Shown here: one piece after another, positions 54,846-63,964 of the stretch
Position numbering within the stretch: position 1 is the first letter of the stretch
Layout: each line of letters opens with the position of its first letter
Source of the DNA: Vibrio sp. RE86
Lineage (GTDB): Bacteria; Pseudomonadota; Gammaproteobacteria; Enterobacterales; Vibrionaceae
Direction: 5' to 3'
Length of the DNA: 64,000 bases
Assembly (NCBI RefSeq): GCF_013114545.1
Contig: NZ_VTXI01000006.1
Span: 124,001-188,000, forward strand
Position numbers and translations under genes: made by a program
Notes under the pieces: model-generated
Databases searched by the model: none
The model's input: the letters and a program-made list of their open reading frames with translations, nothing else
Told to the model about the DNA's origin: nothing

Positions 54846-54887
54846 ATGATGTAGCTCTATTTAGGTTCTATAAGAGAGCTACATCAT
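54846..54887. repeat. 13-bp perfect inverted repeat between fnr and uspE
   Basis: ATGATGTAGCTCT and AGAGCTACATCAT flank a 16-base spacer, starting 10 bp after the fnr stop. There is no U-tract, so it is not a classic terminator. It may stabilise the fnr 3' end or be a binding site. Confidence 0.65.
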
Positions 54888-54896
54888 TGAAAGATA

Positions 54897-55646
54897 TTAT
54901 GATTCTTTTGAAACGCCAGCAAGTTCCATCAATGCATCATGATCGATGATAGTGATATATTTACCTTTTACGCTCAGGATTTCTGACTTTTGGAAACGAC
55001 CAAGTAGACGAGAAATTGTCTCAACCGTTAGACCTAGGTAGTTACCGATATCACCACGTGTCATAGTTAGACGGAACTCACGCGGGCTAAAGCCACGTTG
55101 AGAGAAACGGGTAGATAGGTTGTATAGGAAAGCGGCTAGACGTTCTTCAGCATTTTTCTTAGAAAGCAGAAGAATCATTTCTTGGTCGCCTTTAATTTCG
55201 CTACTCATTAGACGCATGATCTGTTGACGCAGCTTAGGCATTTTACCTGAAAGATCATCAAGTATTTCGTAAGGAATCTCACAAACCATCGAGGTCTCTA
55301 GTGCTTGAGCAAAGCTAGGGTGGAGGTCTTCTGTGATAGCATCAAAACCCACTAGGTCACCCGCTAGGTGGAATGCAGTGATCTGCTCATCACCTTGCTC
55401 AGTAATCGTGTAGCTTTTGATTGTTCCTGAACGAATTGCGTAAAGAGATTTTAGTTCATCTCCTGCTTTAAACAGTTCTTGTCCTTTCTGGATAGGCTTT
55501 TTACGTTCGATGATTTGATCTAATTGGTCTAACTCAGATTCATTTAACGTAAATGGGATACAAAGCTGGCTGATACTACAGTCTTGGCAGTGAATTGCAC
55601 AACCGCCAGATTGAATACGCTTTGTTGCAGGCTTTTCAGAAATCAT
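54897..55646 (-). CDS. fnr: FNR, oxygen-responsive transcription regulator
   Basis: This 249-residue CRP/FNR protein has the oxygen-sensing 4Fe-4S ligands: Cys20, Cys23 and Cys29, plus a central Cys near 122 (SMVCEIPY). Cys16 is also present, as in E. coli FNR. The helix-turn-helix includes [13 protein letters not shown], with the Glu and Arg residues that read TTGAT half-sites. It is probably the master switch for this window's respiratory genes. A perfect FNR box lies just upstream of its own start. Confidence 0.96.
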   Translation of the reverse strand: MISEKPATKRIQSGGCAIHCQDCSISQLCIPFTLNESELDQLDQIIERKKPIQKGQELFKAGDELKSLYAIRSGTIKSYTITEQGDEQITAFHLAGDLVGFDAITEDLHPSFAQALETSMVCEIPYEILDDLSGKMPKLRQQIMRLMSSEIKGDQEMILLLSKKNAEERLAAFLYNLSTRFSQRGFSPREFRLTMTRGDIGNYLGLTVETISRLLGRFQKSEILSVKGKYITIIDHDALMELAGVSKES

Positions 55647-55662
55647 AACAACCTTTCACTAT

Positions 55663-55676
55663 TTGATATACATCAA
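55663..55676. promoter_or_regulatory. FNR box upstream of fnr
   Basis: TTGATATACATCAA is the exact FNR consensus (TTGAT-N4-ATCAA). It is centred about 23 bp before the fnr start codon, which suggests autorepression by overlap with the transcription start. Confidence 0.85.
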
Positions 55677-55734
55677 TATTTTAGCACTCATTACCTACAA
55701 AGGGTAGTGAAAAAATCCGATAAAAAACAGTGTT

Positions 55735-56409
55735 CTATGAACCTAATGACAATAAACTTAAAGCGCCAAATCCTGTATACAAGCCATAAGTTAATAAAAT
55801 GAAGGCACCCAAGTTGCGAAAAACTTTCGATTGTTGCAGTTTGTGTAAATAAGTTGCTCCAAAGCCCATCAATAGCATCGCTGGCAATGTTCCAAGGCCA
55901 AATGCCAACATGATTGATGCGCCGTTGACAGCACTTCCCGAGACTGCTGACCAAGTTAAGGTTGAATATACCAGCCCACAAGGTAACCAGCCCCAAACGA
56001 ACCCGAAAGGAATGGCGTGTACGGGTGAACGAAGAGGGAGCAGTGATTTACCTGCTGGCGAAATAAACTTCCAAATCGACTGCCCGAGCTTTTCTATATG
56101 AAGCAGCCCTTGCCACCAACGACCTATATAGCAAGCCAACAAAATCATAAACAGCGCTGCTGCGAGACGTAGCCATGTAAGCACGTTGTTGATTGAGCTA
56201 AGCTCGCTTATAGAGGCAACCGCGCCGCCAATAATAGCGCCAATGAAGGCGTAGCTGAGCAGGCGACCTGTGTTATAGAAGATAGGGATCAACTTTGAAG
56301 AGGACTGCTGGCCAATCGTTAGCATTGACGCAATACCACCACACATACCCATGCAGTGACCTGCGCCAATAAGACCGATTAAGAACGCCCCGATCCAATC
56401 AGGGCTCAT
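55735..56409 (-). CDS. TauE/SafE-like membrane protein of the cbb3 assembly cluster
   Basis: This 224-residue membrane protein has six helices. A Cys-containing GAGHCMGMCGGIAS segment is near residues 15-29 and PCGLVYSTL near 150, both typical of the DsbD-like or sulfite exporter TauE family found with ccoS. It probably helps metal handling or reductant supply for cbb3 assembly. The start overlaps the ccoS stop in ATGA. Its end lies 58 bp from the FNR box. Confidence 0.83.
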   Translation of the reverse strand: MSPDWIGAFLIGLIGAGHCMGMCGGIASMLTIGQQSSSKLIPIFYNTGRLLSYAFIGAIIGGAVASISELSSINNVLTWLRLAAALFMILLACYIGRWWQGLLHIEKLGQSIWKFISPAGKSLLPLRSPVHAIPFGFVWGWLPCGLVYSTLTWSAVSGSAVNGASIMLAFGLGTLPAMLLMGFGATYLHKLQQSKVFRNLGAFILLTYGLYTGFGALSLLSLGS

Positions 56410-56570
56410 TTTGATGAGTTCTCTTTACGCTCGTCTTCGTCTAACAATATATTGTGACCCTGACGCTCTAGGTCCTCAAACTGGTCGCTTTTTACTGCCC
56501 ATAAGAAAATAGCAACAGCAACACATACCAGTACAATGGCAATAGGAATAAGGATATAAAGGCTTTCCAT
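56406..56570 (-). CDS. ccoS: CcoS, small cbb3 oxidase assembly protein
   Basis: This 54-residue protein reads MESLYILIPIAIVL... with one membrane helix (about 5-25). The typical CcoS continuation FLWAVKSDQFEDLERQG follows, then a short acidic tail. CcoS is needed for cofactor insertion in cbb3 oxidase. It begins directly after the ccoI stop and overlaps the next gene by 4 bp. I found it by reading the gap between the two larger genes. Confidence 0.9.
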   Translation of the reverse strand: MESLYILIPIAIVLVCVAVAIFLWAVKSDQFEDLERQGHNILLDEDERKENSSK

Positions 56571-58943
56571 CTAGCGACCTTTTTCTTTGAGCAAACGTAG
56601 AGAGTTCGATATTACAATAATTGAGCTAGCAGACATACCGACGACCGCAAAATATGGAGCAACAAACCCAGCTACCGCGAGTGGCAGAATTAATAGGTTG
56701 TAACCTAGAGACCAAGCAAGGTTCTCTTTAATGATTTTGCGAGTTTGAAGTGCAAGCTCTCGAGCAGCAAGGATGCGATCGAGTCTATCACCAAGCAGCA
56801 CCATATCAGCAGATGCCTTTGCGACATCTGCACCACCACCCATTGCAACAGACAGGTGAGCACCTGCAAGTGTAGGCGCATCATTGATGCCATCACCAAT
56901 CATCATGGTGATATCATCTTTATCGGTATTCTGAAGGTAAGCGAGCTTGTCCTGGGGCTTAGCGCCTGCGACAACATCTTGAATACCGATTTGCGCAGCA
57001 ACAATATCAGCGTTGGCTTTTGTGTCACCGGTCAACAGTGTGACTTTCACGCCTGACTTTTGGAACTGCTCGATAAACTCTTTGGTCTCATTCCGAATTG
57101 GGTCACGATACACAAAGCTTGCAACATGAACATCTGCTACAGACAAGTAAACGGTGTTGGCTTGCGCGCTAGAACCGTCACCGAGTACATACTGAGCGCT
57201 ACCTATCTTGACGCTATTCCCGTTATAAACGCCATTAATACCCGACCCAATAACGTTTTCAACATCATCAACAACAATGTTCGAATCAGTGAAAGGTTTG
57301 AATGCTCGAGCAATAGGGTGGTTAGCGTGTGACTCTAACGATGCAGCAATGCTTAATACTTGCTGTTTGGTAAAGTCGCCATGAAGTTGTACATCGTCAA
57401 TCTCAATATCACCATGGGTGAGTGTACCGGTTTTATCGACGATCAGGTGGTTCACTTTACACAGTGTTTCAAATACATGGCTTTTACGCAGAAGAATACC
57501 AAAGTTACCCATACGAGACGTCGCACAGGTCAAGGCTGTCGGTGTTGCCAAAGAGAGTGCGCAAGGGCAGGTGGCAACAAGAACGGATAACATAATCCAA
57601 AATGCATCATCTGGACGACTCTCATGCCAGAAGAACCAAGTACCCGCAGCGATGATCAATATTGCTGCGACAAAATAACGCGCAACTACATCGGCAACCT
57701 CAGCGATTTTTGGCTTAGATAGTTGAGCTTCATCTTGAAGTCGAACAATGTTGGAAATCATCGAATCTGCTTTTGATGAGGTAACCTCAAGCTCAAAAGA
57801 CTCTTCGCCATTCAGGGTGCCGGCAAAAACAAAGTCATCGATTTGCTTTACAACAGGGAGCGATTCACCTGTTAACATAGACTCATCAATATGGACACGA
57901 CCATTGATGATTTTACCGTCCGCAGGGATGTGTTCACCAGGAAGAACTCGAATTTGATCTCCAACCTGAAGTGACTTCACCGGAACCTGCTCGCCGTCTA
58001 GTCTGTTGGCGATTGCAGGAATAAGTTTAAGAAGGTTACCACTTGCAGCGGCGGCTTTGCGTCGCGCACGCATTTCAAGGAAACGTCCAACCAATAAGAA
58101 GAAAGCGAACATTGAGATGGACTCAAAAAATACTTCGCCTTTCTCTTGGACTGTCGCTACTAAACTCGCAAAGTAGGCGAAAATCATCGCTATGGAGACA
58201 GGAACGTCCATCCCGAGCGTTCGACCACGTAGGCTACGCCATGCATTAATGTAAAATGGTAATGCAGAATAAAGCATGACAGGTGTCGCGAAGATCAAGC
58301 TCACCCAACGGAAATAGTTTTTAAATTCTGGTTCTAGATCGCCGAATACTTCAAGGTAAAGTGCAACTGCAAGCATCATCACTTGCATTGTTGCAAGGCC
58401 AGCAATACCCAAACGATATAAGTATTGCTTCATCTGAGCGTGATAGGCCGCTTCTTGTTTATCTGCTTCGAAAGGTGCCGCTTTGTAACCTAGTTGATGG
58501 ATCGAAGCGAGCAGTTCACTCAAACGTACTTTCGTTTTATCCCATGACAAAAGCGCACGGTTAGTCGTTGTGTTAACTCGAATGGATACAACACCGCTTG
58601 TCGCAGAAACTTGCTTTTCGATGAGCCACGCACACGCAGCACAAGAAACACCCTCAAGTGAAAGTGTTACTTCAGAATGGTTTTCACTATTGCGGACAAA
58701 CTCTGATTGAACTTCATCATTATCATAGTGAATAAGGGCTTGGAGTTGTTCTGGAACTAAATCTGCTTTTTCGGCAGGGGCGGTACGGTACTGGTAGTAA
58801 GATACTAGGCCACTGTCGACGATTGTCTGTGCAACCGTCTCACAGCCTGGGCAACACATCTCGCGTATGTCACCCAAAATTTCCACTTTGAAATCCGTGT
58901 TGGCTGGCACATCTTCACCACAGTGATAACAGGATTTGCACAT
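56571..58943 (-). CDS. ccoI: CcoI, copper-transporting P1B-type ATPase for cbb3 assembly
   Basis: This 790-residue copper pump supplies the CuB site of the oxidase. An N-terminal metal domain has CYHCG, and a heavy-metal-associated domain has SCAAC (about 97-101). Eight helices include the CPC motif (ATCPCALSLATPTAL) near 455. The phosphorylated Asp is in VDKTGTLTHG, with TGES in the actuator (MLTGESLPV) and MIGDGINDAPTLAGA in the hinge. It is between ccoH and ccoS with tight spacing. Confidence 0.94.
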   Translation of the reverse strand: MCKSCYHCGEDVPANTDFKVEILGDIREMCCPGCETVAQTIVDSGLVSYYQYRTAPAEKADLVPEQLQALIHYDNDEVQSEFVRNSENHSEVTLSLEGVSCAACAWLIEKQVSATSGVVSIRVNTTTNRALLSWDKTKVRLSELLASIHQLGYKAAPFEADKQEAAYHAQMKQYLYRLGIAGLATMQVMMLAVALYLEVFGDLEPEFKNYFRWVSLIFATPVMLYSALPFYINAWRSLRGRTLGMDVPVSIAMIFAYFASLVATVQEKGEVFFESISMFAFFLLVGRFLEMRARRKAAAASGNLLKLIPAIANRLDGEQVPVKSLQVGDQIRVLPGEHIPADGKIINGRVHIDESMLTGESLPVVKQIDDFVFAGTLNGEESFELEVTSSKADSMISNIVRLQDEAQLSKPKIAEVADVVARYFVAAILIIAAGTWFFWHESRPDDAFWIMLSVLVATCPCALSLATPTALTCATSRMGNFGILLRKSHVFETLCKVNHLIVDKTGTLTHGDIEIDDVQLHGDFTKQQVLSIAASLESHANHPIARAFKPFTDSNIVVDDVENVIGSGINGVYNGNSVKIGSAQYVLGDGSSAQANTVYLSVADVHVASFVYRDPIRNETKEFIEQFQKSGVKVTLLTGDTKANADIVAAQIGIQDVVAGAKPQDKLAYLQNTDKDDITMMIGDGINDAPTLAGAHLSVAMGGGADVAKASADMVLLGDRLDRILAARELALQTRKIIKENLAWSLGYNLLILPLAVAGFVAPYFAVVGMSASSIIVISNSLRLLKEKGR

Positions 58944-58952
58944 AGACGTTTC

Positions 58953-59432
58953 TTAATTTGATAGTTGGACTGCTGACGATGTTGGGAACTCAATACGGCC
59001 TTGGATTAGCCATTTCTCGTCATGTGGGGTTAACTCAACAAACCATGGACCTTGAAGTTCAGCGTCTAGCGTGAATCGGTACTGACCGCTCGCATCTGAC
59101 GTGACAAGCTTGCTGAAATCATGATCGGGTAAGGTTCTGTGTGCAAACATTGCTGTTATAGCAGGATAGTGGTCTAGCTCGCCTTTTTCGAATTGAATAA
59201 CAATGTTGTTACCCTCTGATCGAACGCTAGCTTCTAGGCCTAAATCTTTAGTGACGTTGATTCTAGAAATGTCGACGTTGATACCTTTACCTTTTTTATA
59301 GTAATCCTCAGTAACCAAATGAACTGAATGTTGTGTAAGTATCGCGACTCGAACCAAAGTTAATATAGACACGCCCACAGTGAGTGAGAGTATAAACCAC
59401 GGCCAAAACTGCTTATACCAAGGCTTTTCCAT
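58953..59432 (-). CDS. ccoH: CcoH, cbb3 oxidase assembly protein
   Basis: This 159-residue protein has one N-terminal helix (FWPWFILSLTVGVSILTLV, about 9-27) and a periplasmic FixH-like domain containing DYYKKGKGINVDISR. CcoH assists cbb3 subunit assembly. It heads ccoH-I-S-TauE, 106 bp downstream of ccoP with a hairpin between. Confidence 0.88.
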   Translation of the reverse strand: MEKPWYKQFWPWFILSLTVGVSILTLVRVAILTQHSVHLVTEDYYKKGKGINVDISRINVTKDLGLEASVRSEGNNIVIQFEKGELDHYPAITAMFAHRTLPDHDFSKLVTSDASGQYRFTLDAELQGPWFVELTPHDEKWLIQGRIEFPTSSAVQLSN

Positions 59433-59487
59433 ATAATAGTTCTCAATAAAAAATTAAATAAATTAGGGCTTTAACTGTAAAGGAAAG

Positions 59488-59524
59488 ACAGCCCCATTAC
59501 CATCTATAGAAAGTAAGGGGCTGT
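59488..59524 (-). terminator. Hairpin between ccoP and ccoH
   Basis: ACAGCCCC pairs with GGGGCTGT, and TTAC with GTAA inside it across a one-base bulge. The minus-strand tract after it is only moderately T-rich (CTTTCCTTT), so it may be partial. Confidence 0.6.
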
Positions 59525-59538
59525 TATAGAAGTGTAAC

Positions 59539-60516
59539 TTATTGTTCGGAGTTGCTTAGGCTCCATACGTAAGCTGAAACCAGCTGAACTTTATCTTCGC
59601 CTAGAATGTCTTTCCAAGCTGGCATTACGCCAGAACGACCGTTCAATACTGTTTCAGTAACTTCTGCACGAGAGCCGCCAAACAACCAAACTTGGTCTGT
59701 TAGGTCAGGGGCGCCAACTGCAGGGTTACCTTTACCATCTGTACCGTGACACGCTGCACATACTACGAAACGAGCTTTACCCGCTTCAGCTTCACGTGCG
59801 TTCACAGAGCGTCCAGATAGGCTTAGTGTGTAGCTAACCACTTCTTTTACGCCTTGCTCACCAAGTGCGTCTTTCCATGCTGGCATTTGACCAATACGAC
59901 CTTGCATTACCGTAGTAACGATCGCTGCTGGTTCACCGCCATATAGCCATGCATCGTCAGTCAGGTTAGGGAAACCTTTCTGACCACGAGCATCAGAACC
60001 GTGACATTGCGAACAGTTCTGTAGGAAAAGACGTTGGCCAACTTTTACAGCTTCGTTATCCGCTGCAATCTCAGGGATAGGGCGTAGCTCTGTTGTACCA
60101 TCTACGTAAGCAAGCTTTTTGAATGCTTCGCCAAAATAGGTGTCAGCATCATCAAGCTCTTTAGCGTACTGAACCAACTGCTTGTTTTCTTGAGCGCGAG
60201 CGATAGACGCTTTTGACTCTTCAAGAGAACGAACCGTTTGGTCAGAACTCTGCCAACCTAATACGCCTTTGAAATTACCTAGACCTGGGTAAAGCGTTAG
60301 GTAAACAGCAGCGAAGACAAACGTACTTACGAAAAGGTAAGTCCACCACTTAGGTAGTGGGTTGTTCAGTTCACGAATACCATCGTACTCGTGACCCATA
60401 TCTTCACCTTCTTCGACACCCATTTTATCTTTAAGGCACCAGTAAAGGACAGCGGCACAGCCTACTAGCGTACCAACTGTAATGATGATAATCCAAAGAC
60501 TCCAAAATGTAGTCAT
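59539..60516 (-). CDS. ccoP: cbb3 oxidase diheme subunit CcoP
   Basis: This 325-residue subunit has two helices (about 5-28 and 57-80) and two c-type heme sites: CSQCH near 172 and CAACH near 255. Each is followed by a PDLTD or PNLTDD loop and a QGRIGQMPAWKD-type Met-ligand segment. It receives electrons from cytochrome c or bc1. The start overlaps the ccoQ stop by 4 bp (ATGA). Confidence 0.95.
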   Translation of the reverse strand: MTTFWSLWIIIITVGTLVGCAAVLYWCLKDKMGVEEGEDMGHEYDGIRELNNPLPKWWTYLFVSTFVFAAVYLTLYPGLGNFKGVLGWQSSDQTVRSLEESKASIARAQENKQLVQYAKELDDADTYFGEAFKKLAYVDGTTELRPIPEIAADNEAVKVGQRLFLQNCSQCHGSDARGQKGFPNLTDDAWLYGGEPAAIVTTVMQGRIGQMPAWKDALGEQGVKEVVSYTLSLSGRSVNAREAEAGKARFVVCAACHGTDGKGNPAVGAPDLTDQVWLFGGSRAEVTETVLNGRSGVMPAWKDILGEDKVQLVSAYVWSLSNSEQ

Positions 60517-60689
60517 TGCTTAGTCACTCCTTGTTCTTTTGCAGGCGCTTGCTCATCGTCAGCAAAAATAAGGTTCGCGGCTTCATCGAAGCGAGACTTA
60601 CGACTCTTGCCGTATGCCCACCAAACCACACCTAGAAAGCTTACGAAAAGCACTATGGTCCAAATACTGTGAATAGTACCGATATCCAT
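60513..60689 (-). CDS. ccoQ: cbb3 oxidase subunit CcoQ
   Basis: This 58-residue protein reads MDIGTIHSIWTIVLF... with one membrane helix (about 8-26). The conserved WWAYGKSRKSRFDEAANL follows, and then a short polar tail. CcoQ stabilises the oxidase. It lies between ccoO (13 bp away) and ccoP (4-bp overlap). I found it by reading the gap. Confidence 0.93.
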   Translation of the reverse strand: MDIGTIHSIWTIVLFVSFLGVVWWAYGKSRKSRFDEAANLIFADDEQAPAKEQGVTKQ

Positions 60690-60702
60690 AATCCACCCCT
60701 TA

Positions 60703-61323
60703 TTATTTCATTGCGTGACCAAGAGACTGAAGGTAAGCGATGATTGCATCCATCTCTGTTTTACCTTCTACATCTTTAGACGCGTTTGCGATTTGCTCAT
60801 CAGTGTACGGAACACCAAACTGATCACGGAAAATAGTTAGTTTTTTCTGAGTGTTCTTACCATCAAGAACGTTCTCTTCAAGCCATGGGAAACCAGGCAT
60901 GTTCGACTCAGGAACCAACTCACGTGGGTCAATTAGGTGAACACGGTGCCACTCGTCAGAGTAACGACCGCCAACGCGCGCTAGGTCAGGACCTGTACGC
61001 TTAGAACCCCATAGGAATGGGTGCTCATACACACTTTCACCAGCAACAGAGTAGTGACCGTAACGCTCTGTTTCAGAACGGAATGGACGGATCATTTGGC
61101 TGTGACATACGTTACAACCTTCACGGATGTAAACATCACGACCTTCCATCTCAAGCGCTGTATAAGGACGAAGGTTCTCAACAGGCTCAGTCGTTTGTTT
61201 TTGGAAAATCAGAGGAGTGATCTCTACTAGAGCACCCAAACTGATAGCAAAAACGATAAGAATCGCTAGTAAACCGACATTGCGCTCAACAATTTCGTGG
61301 CGATTATTCGAATTGTTACTCAT
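60703..61323 (-). CDS. ccoO: cbb3 oxidase monoheme subunit CcoO
   Basis: This 206-residue subunit has one N-terminal helix (about 14-34) and one heme site [15 protein letters not shown] near residue 68-82. The axial Met is in [10 protein letters not shown]. It relays electrons from CcoP to CcoN. It follows ccoN after 13 bp. Confidence 0.95.
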   Translation of the reverse strand: MSNNSNNRHEIVERNVGLLAILIVFAISLGALVEITPLIFQKQTTEPVENLRPYTALEMEGRDVYIREGCNVCHSQMIRPFRSETERYGHYSVAGESVYEHPFLWGSKRTGPDLARVGGRYSDEWHRVHLIDPRELVPESNMPGFPWLEENVLDGKNTQKKLTIFRDQFGVPYTDEQIANASKDVEGKTEMDAIIAYLQSLGHAMK

Positions 61324-61336
61324 TCTTTTAATCTCC

Positions 61337-62764
61337 TTATGCCGGTTGTGGGATAGCTTTTAGGCTATCTTTTGGTGCAGATACAGTCTTGTACGTGTTG
61401 TATGCCATTAGGAACATACCTGCTAGGAAAATAAACCCACCTAGGAAACGTACGAAGTAGAACGGGTAAGAAGCTTGAACAGACTCAACGAAGCTGTAAG
61501 TCAGCGTACCGTCAGAGTTTACTGCACGCCACATTAGACCTTGCATTACACCTGAAATCCACATTGCAACGATGTATAGAACAGTACCGATAGTCGCAAG
61601 CCAGAAGTGCGTGTTAACAAGGCTTACTGAGTACATACGCTCTTGACCAAATAGTTTAGGAACTAGGTGGTAAACAGAACCGATAGATACCATTGCAACC
61701 CAACCTAATGCACCCGAGTGCACGTGGCCGATAGTCCAGTCAGTGTAGTGAGACAGTGCGTTTACTGTCTTAATTGACATCATTGGACCTTCAAACGTAG
61801 ACATACCGTAGAACGATAGAGATACGATTAGGAAACGAAGGATAGGGTCATAACGAAGTTTATGCCAAGCACCAGACAGAGTCATGATACCGTTGATCAT
61901 ACCACCCCAAGAAGGAGCGAATAGAACAAGAGACATCACCATACCTAGAGACTGCGTCCAATCAGGAAGTGCAGTGTAGTGTAGGTGGTGAGGGCCAGCC
62001 CAAATGTATAGAGAGATTAATGCCCAGAAGTGAACGATAGACAAACGGTATGAATAAACAGGACGTTCAGCTTGCTTAGGTACGAAGTAGTACATCATAC
62101 CTAGGAAACCAGCTGTCAGTAGGAAACCTACCGCATTGTGACCGTACCACCACTGAACCATTGCATCCACCGCACCAGAATAAATCGAGTACGATTTACC
62201 CATCGAAACAGGGATCGCCATGCTGTTTACAATATGTAGAACAGCAACAGTGATAATAAAGGCACCGAAGAACCAGTTTGCTACGTAGATGTGAGAGGTT
62301 TTACGCTTAATCAATGTTCCGAAGAACACGATTGCGTAAGAGACCCAGACAACGGCGATGGCAATATCGATTGGCCACTCAAGCTCAGCGTATTCTTTAC
62401 CAGAGGTGAAACCCAACGGTAGAGTAATAGCTGCTGCTAAGATAATGGCTTGCCAGCCCCAGAAGGTAAAGGCGACAAGAGGGCCACCAAATAGACGAGT
62501 TTGACAGGTACGCTGAACAACGTAATAAGACGTTGCGAATAGGGCACTTGTACCAAACGCAAAAATAACCGCATTAGTATGCAGAGGACGTAAGCGACTA
62601 TACGTCAACCACGGCGTATCAAAGTTTAGCTGTGGCCAAACTAATTGAGCGGCAATCAAAACACCAACAGCCATGCCGACAATACCCCAGAGAATAGTCA
62701 CTAAGGTAAACTGACGAACGACTGTATAGTTGTAGTTTTGTTCAAGCTGCTTTTCTTGGCTCAT
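61337..62764 (-). CDS. ccoN: cbb3 oxidase catalytic subunit CcoN
   Basis: This is the heme-copper oxidase subunit I of the cbb3 type, 475 residues and 12 helices. It reduces oxygen at very low concentrations. Metal-ligand histidines lie in [30 protein letters not shown] (partly quoted) and [15 protein letters not shown] use the ATG at 62764: GGAAG lies 8 bp upstream. An ATG 6 bp earlier would sit too close to that site. It is first in ccoNOQP. Confidence 0.95.
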   Translation of the reverse strand: MSQEKQLEQNYNYTVVRQFTLVTILWGIVGMAVGVLIAAQLVWPQLNFDTPWLTYSRLRPLHTNAVIFAFGTSALFATSYYVVQRTCQTRLFGGPLVAFTFWGWQAIILAAAITLPLGFTSGKEYAELEWPIDIAIAVVWVSYAIVFFGTLIKRKTSHIYVANWFFGAFIITVAVLHIVNSMAIPVSMGKSYSIYSGAVDAMVQWWYGHNAVGFLLTAGFLGMMYYFVPKQAERPVYSYRLSIVHFWALISLYIWAGPHHLHYTALPDWTQSLGMVMSLVLFAPSWGGMINGIMTLSGAWHKLRYDPILRFLIVSLSFYGMSTFEGPMMSIKTVNALSHYTDWTIGHVHSGALGWVAMVSIGSVYHLVPKLFGQERMYSVSLVNTHFWLATIGTVLYIVAMWISGVMQGLMWRAVNSDGTLTYSFVESVQASYPFYFVRFLGGFIFLAGMFLMAYNTYKTVSAPKDSLKAIPQPA

Positions 62765-63021
62765 TTGCATGCTTCCAATTTCTAATTAACTACACTTTAC
62801 TTCCAACACGACACATGTCGTAATGCCACCCAAACCTTTAAGAAAAACAACCTGAAACAATCAGTTAATTATTCTTGCCGATTTTAAGAAAAAGTGGCAT
62901 TTTCAGGCGCCAACTATACTGCATTTAACAAATCAATGACAGAGTAGTAACCTTACGGTCGGTCAGGTTTTGGCCTTTTATTTTAAAACTTTGAAGTTTG
63001 TTACACGGAGAACTCGTCATA

Positions 63022-63384
63022 ATGGCAGCCCAAAAACTCACACGAGGTCGTTTTGTTCAAATAATCATCATGTTAGTGCTTCTTATTACCGCATTTACGT
63101 GGAGAACAATGTCCTTCAATGCAAGCAATAATATCCAATGTGAGTTGAAACCAAATTGTACTTTTACTGTTAAAAATGAGCACTTCGAAGCACGAAAAGA
63201 TGACGAAAAAATTGTCTTAGATAAGCCGTCAGATGAGTGGAAAATTGAACCACAAAGTGGGGATATGAAAGTCATTGAAAAGAGCGATCATTGGGTGATT
63301 TATCCCGATGATATCTCAGAATTTAATGTCACTTTAACCGATTTAGAGCAATCAAATTTAACAGGAATTACCTTTAGAATCTAA
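63022..63384 (+). CDS. Single-helix membrane-anchored protein of unknown function
   Basis: This 120-residue protein has one N-terminal helix (FVQIIIMLVLLITAFTW, about residues 11-28) and a periplasmic part of about 90 residues rich in beta strands. Two cysteines (IQCELKPNCTF) are close together and could form a disulfide or bind a metal. It lies divergent from ccoN, so a tie to oxidase assembly is possible but is only inferred. GGAG is 11 bp before the ATG at 63022. I do not recognise the family. Confidence 0.65.
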   Translation: MAAQKLTRGRFVQIIIMLVLLITAFTWRTMSFNASNNIQCELKPNCTFTVKNEHFEARKDDEKIVLDKPSDEWKIEPQSGDMKVIEKSDHWVIYPDDISEFNVTLTDLEQSNLTGITFRI

Positions 63385-63808
63385 CGCTCAGTTACCCTGT
63401 CACTTTAAAGGTGAGGTGATTAGCTTTGAGTAAAAAGTCGTTATCAGTCTTCACTATTTGCCTTTCTCATCTGACTAATCTTTGATTTTTAGATCATAAT
63501 CTTAGCGTCTAATGTTTATAGAAATCATTCCTTATTGAGATGATTGATAGAATAAAAGTTACGTGTTTGTAATCTTAACTAGATCATTTCGAGAGAGCCT
63601 GTGTTTAAACAAGATGCATGATTGGGCCGGATGACTAAGTTCCAAACGACGTTAATGCCTTGTAGATACCCGACAAAGATAGAGATGAACAAAACTTGGT
63701 ATAAAGCGTTGCACAGGTCAGTCTCTTTGATTCAAAGGCTTGTGTTCAGGATAACAATAAACTTATTGCAGCACATTCAAATTTCCGCGAGCTAAAATTA
63801 AATTATCG

Positions 63809-63856
63809 GAATGCATTGTCTGACATCATTTCGATGTAATATCAGACAATGCATTC
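63809..63856. repeat. 15-bp perfect inverted repeat with inner hairpin
   Basis: GAATGCATTGTCTGA and TCAGACAATGCATTC flank 18 bases that themselves contain CATC/GATG. No U-tract follows on either strand. Confidence 0.8.
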
Positions 63857-63916
63857 ACAATCCGAGGGAAATTCATCTGTGCTTTGTTAGATTGGGTTCA
63901 GAAAGGCTTAGCTTGT

Positions 63917-63964
63917 CTAATAATCAGTATTTAGAATCGAGAGATTATAAATACTGATTATTAG
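63917..63964. repeat. 17-bp perfect inverted repeat
   Basis: CTAATAATCAGTATTTA and TAAATACTGATTATTAG flank 14 bases. It is 60 bp from the previous repeat and unrelated to it in sequence. It ends 22 bp before a possible ATG at 63987. Confidence 0.8.

Noticed and set aside
62765..63021. FNR box before ccoNOQP
   Set aside because: The closest string (around 62930-62937, AAATCAA) lacks a partner TTGAT half-site. Another symmetric site, ACGACA-N2-TGTCGT at 62808-62821, is not FNR-like and is too short to call.
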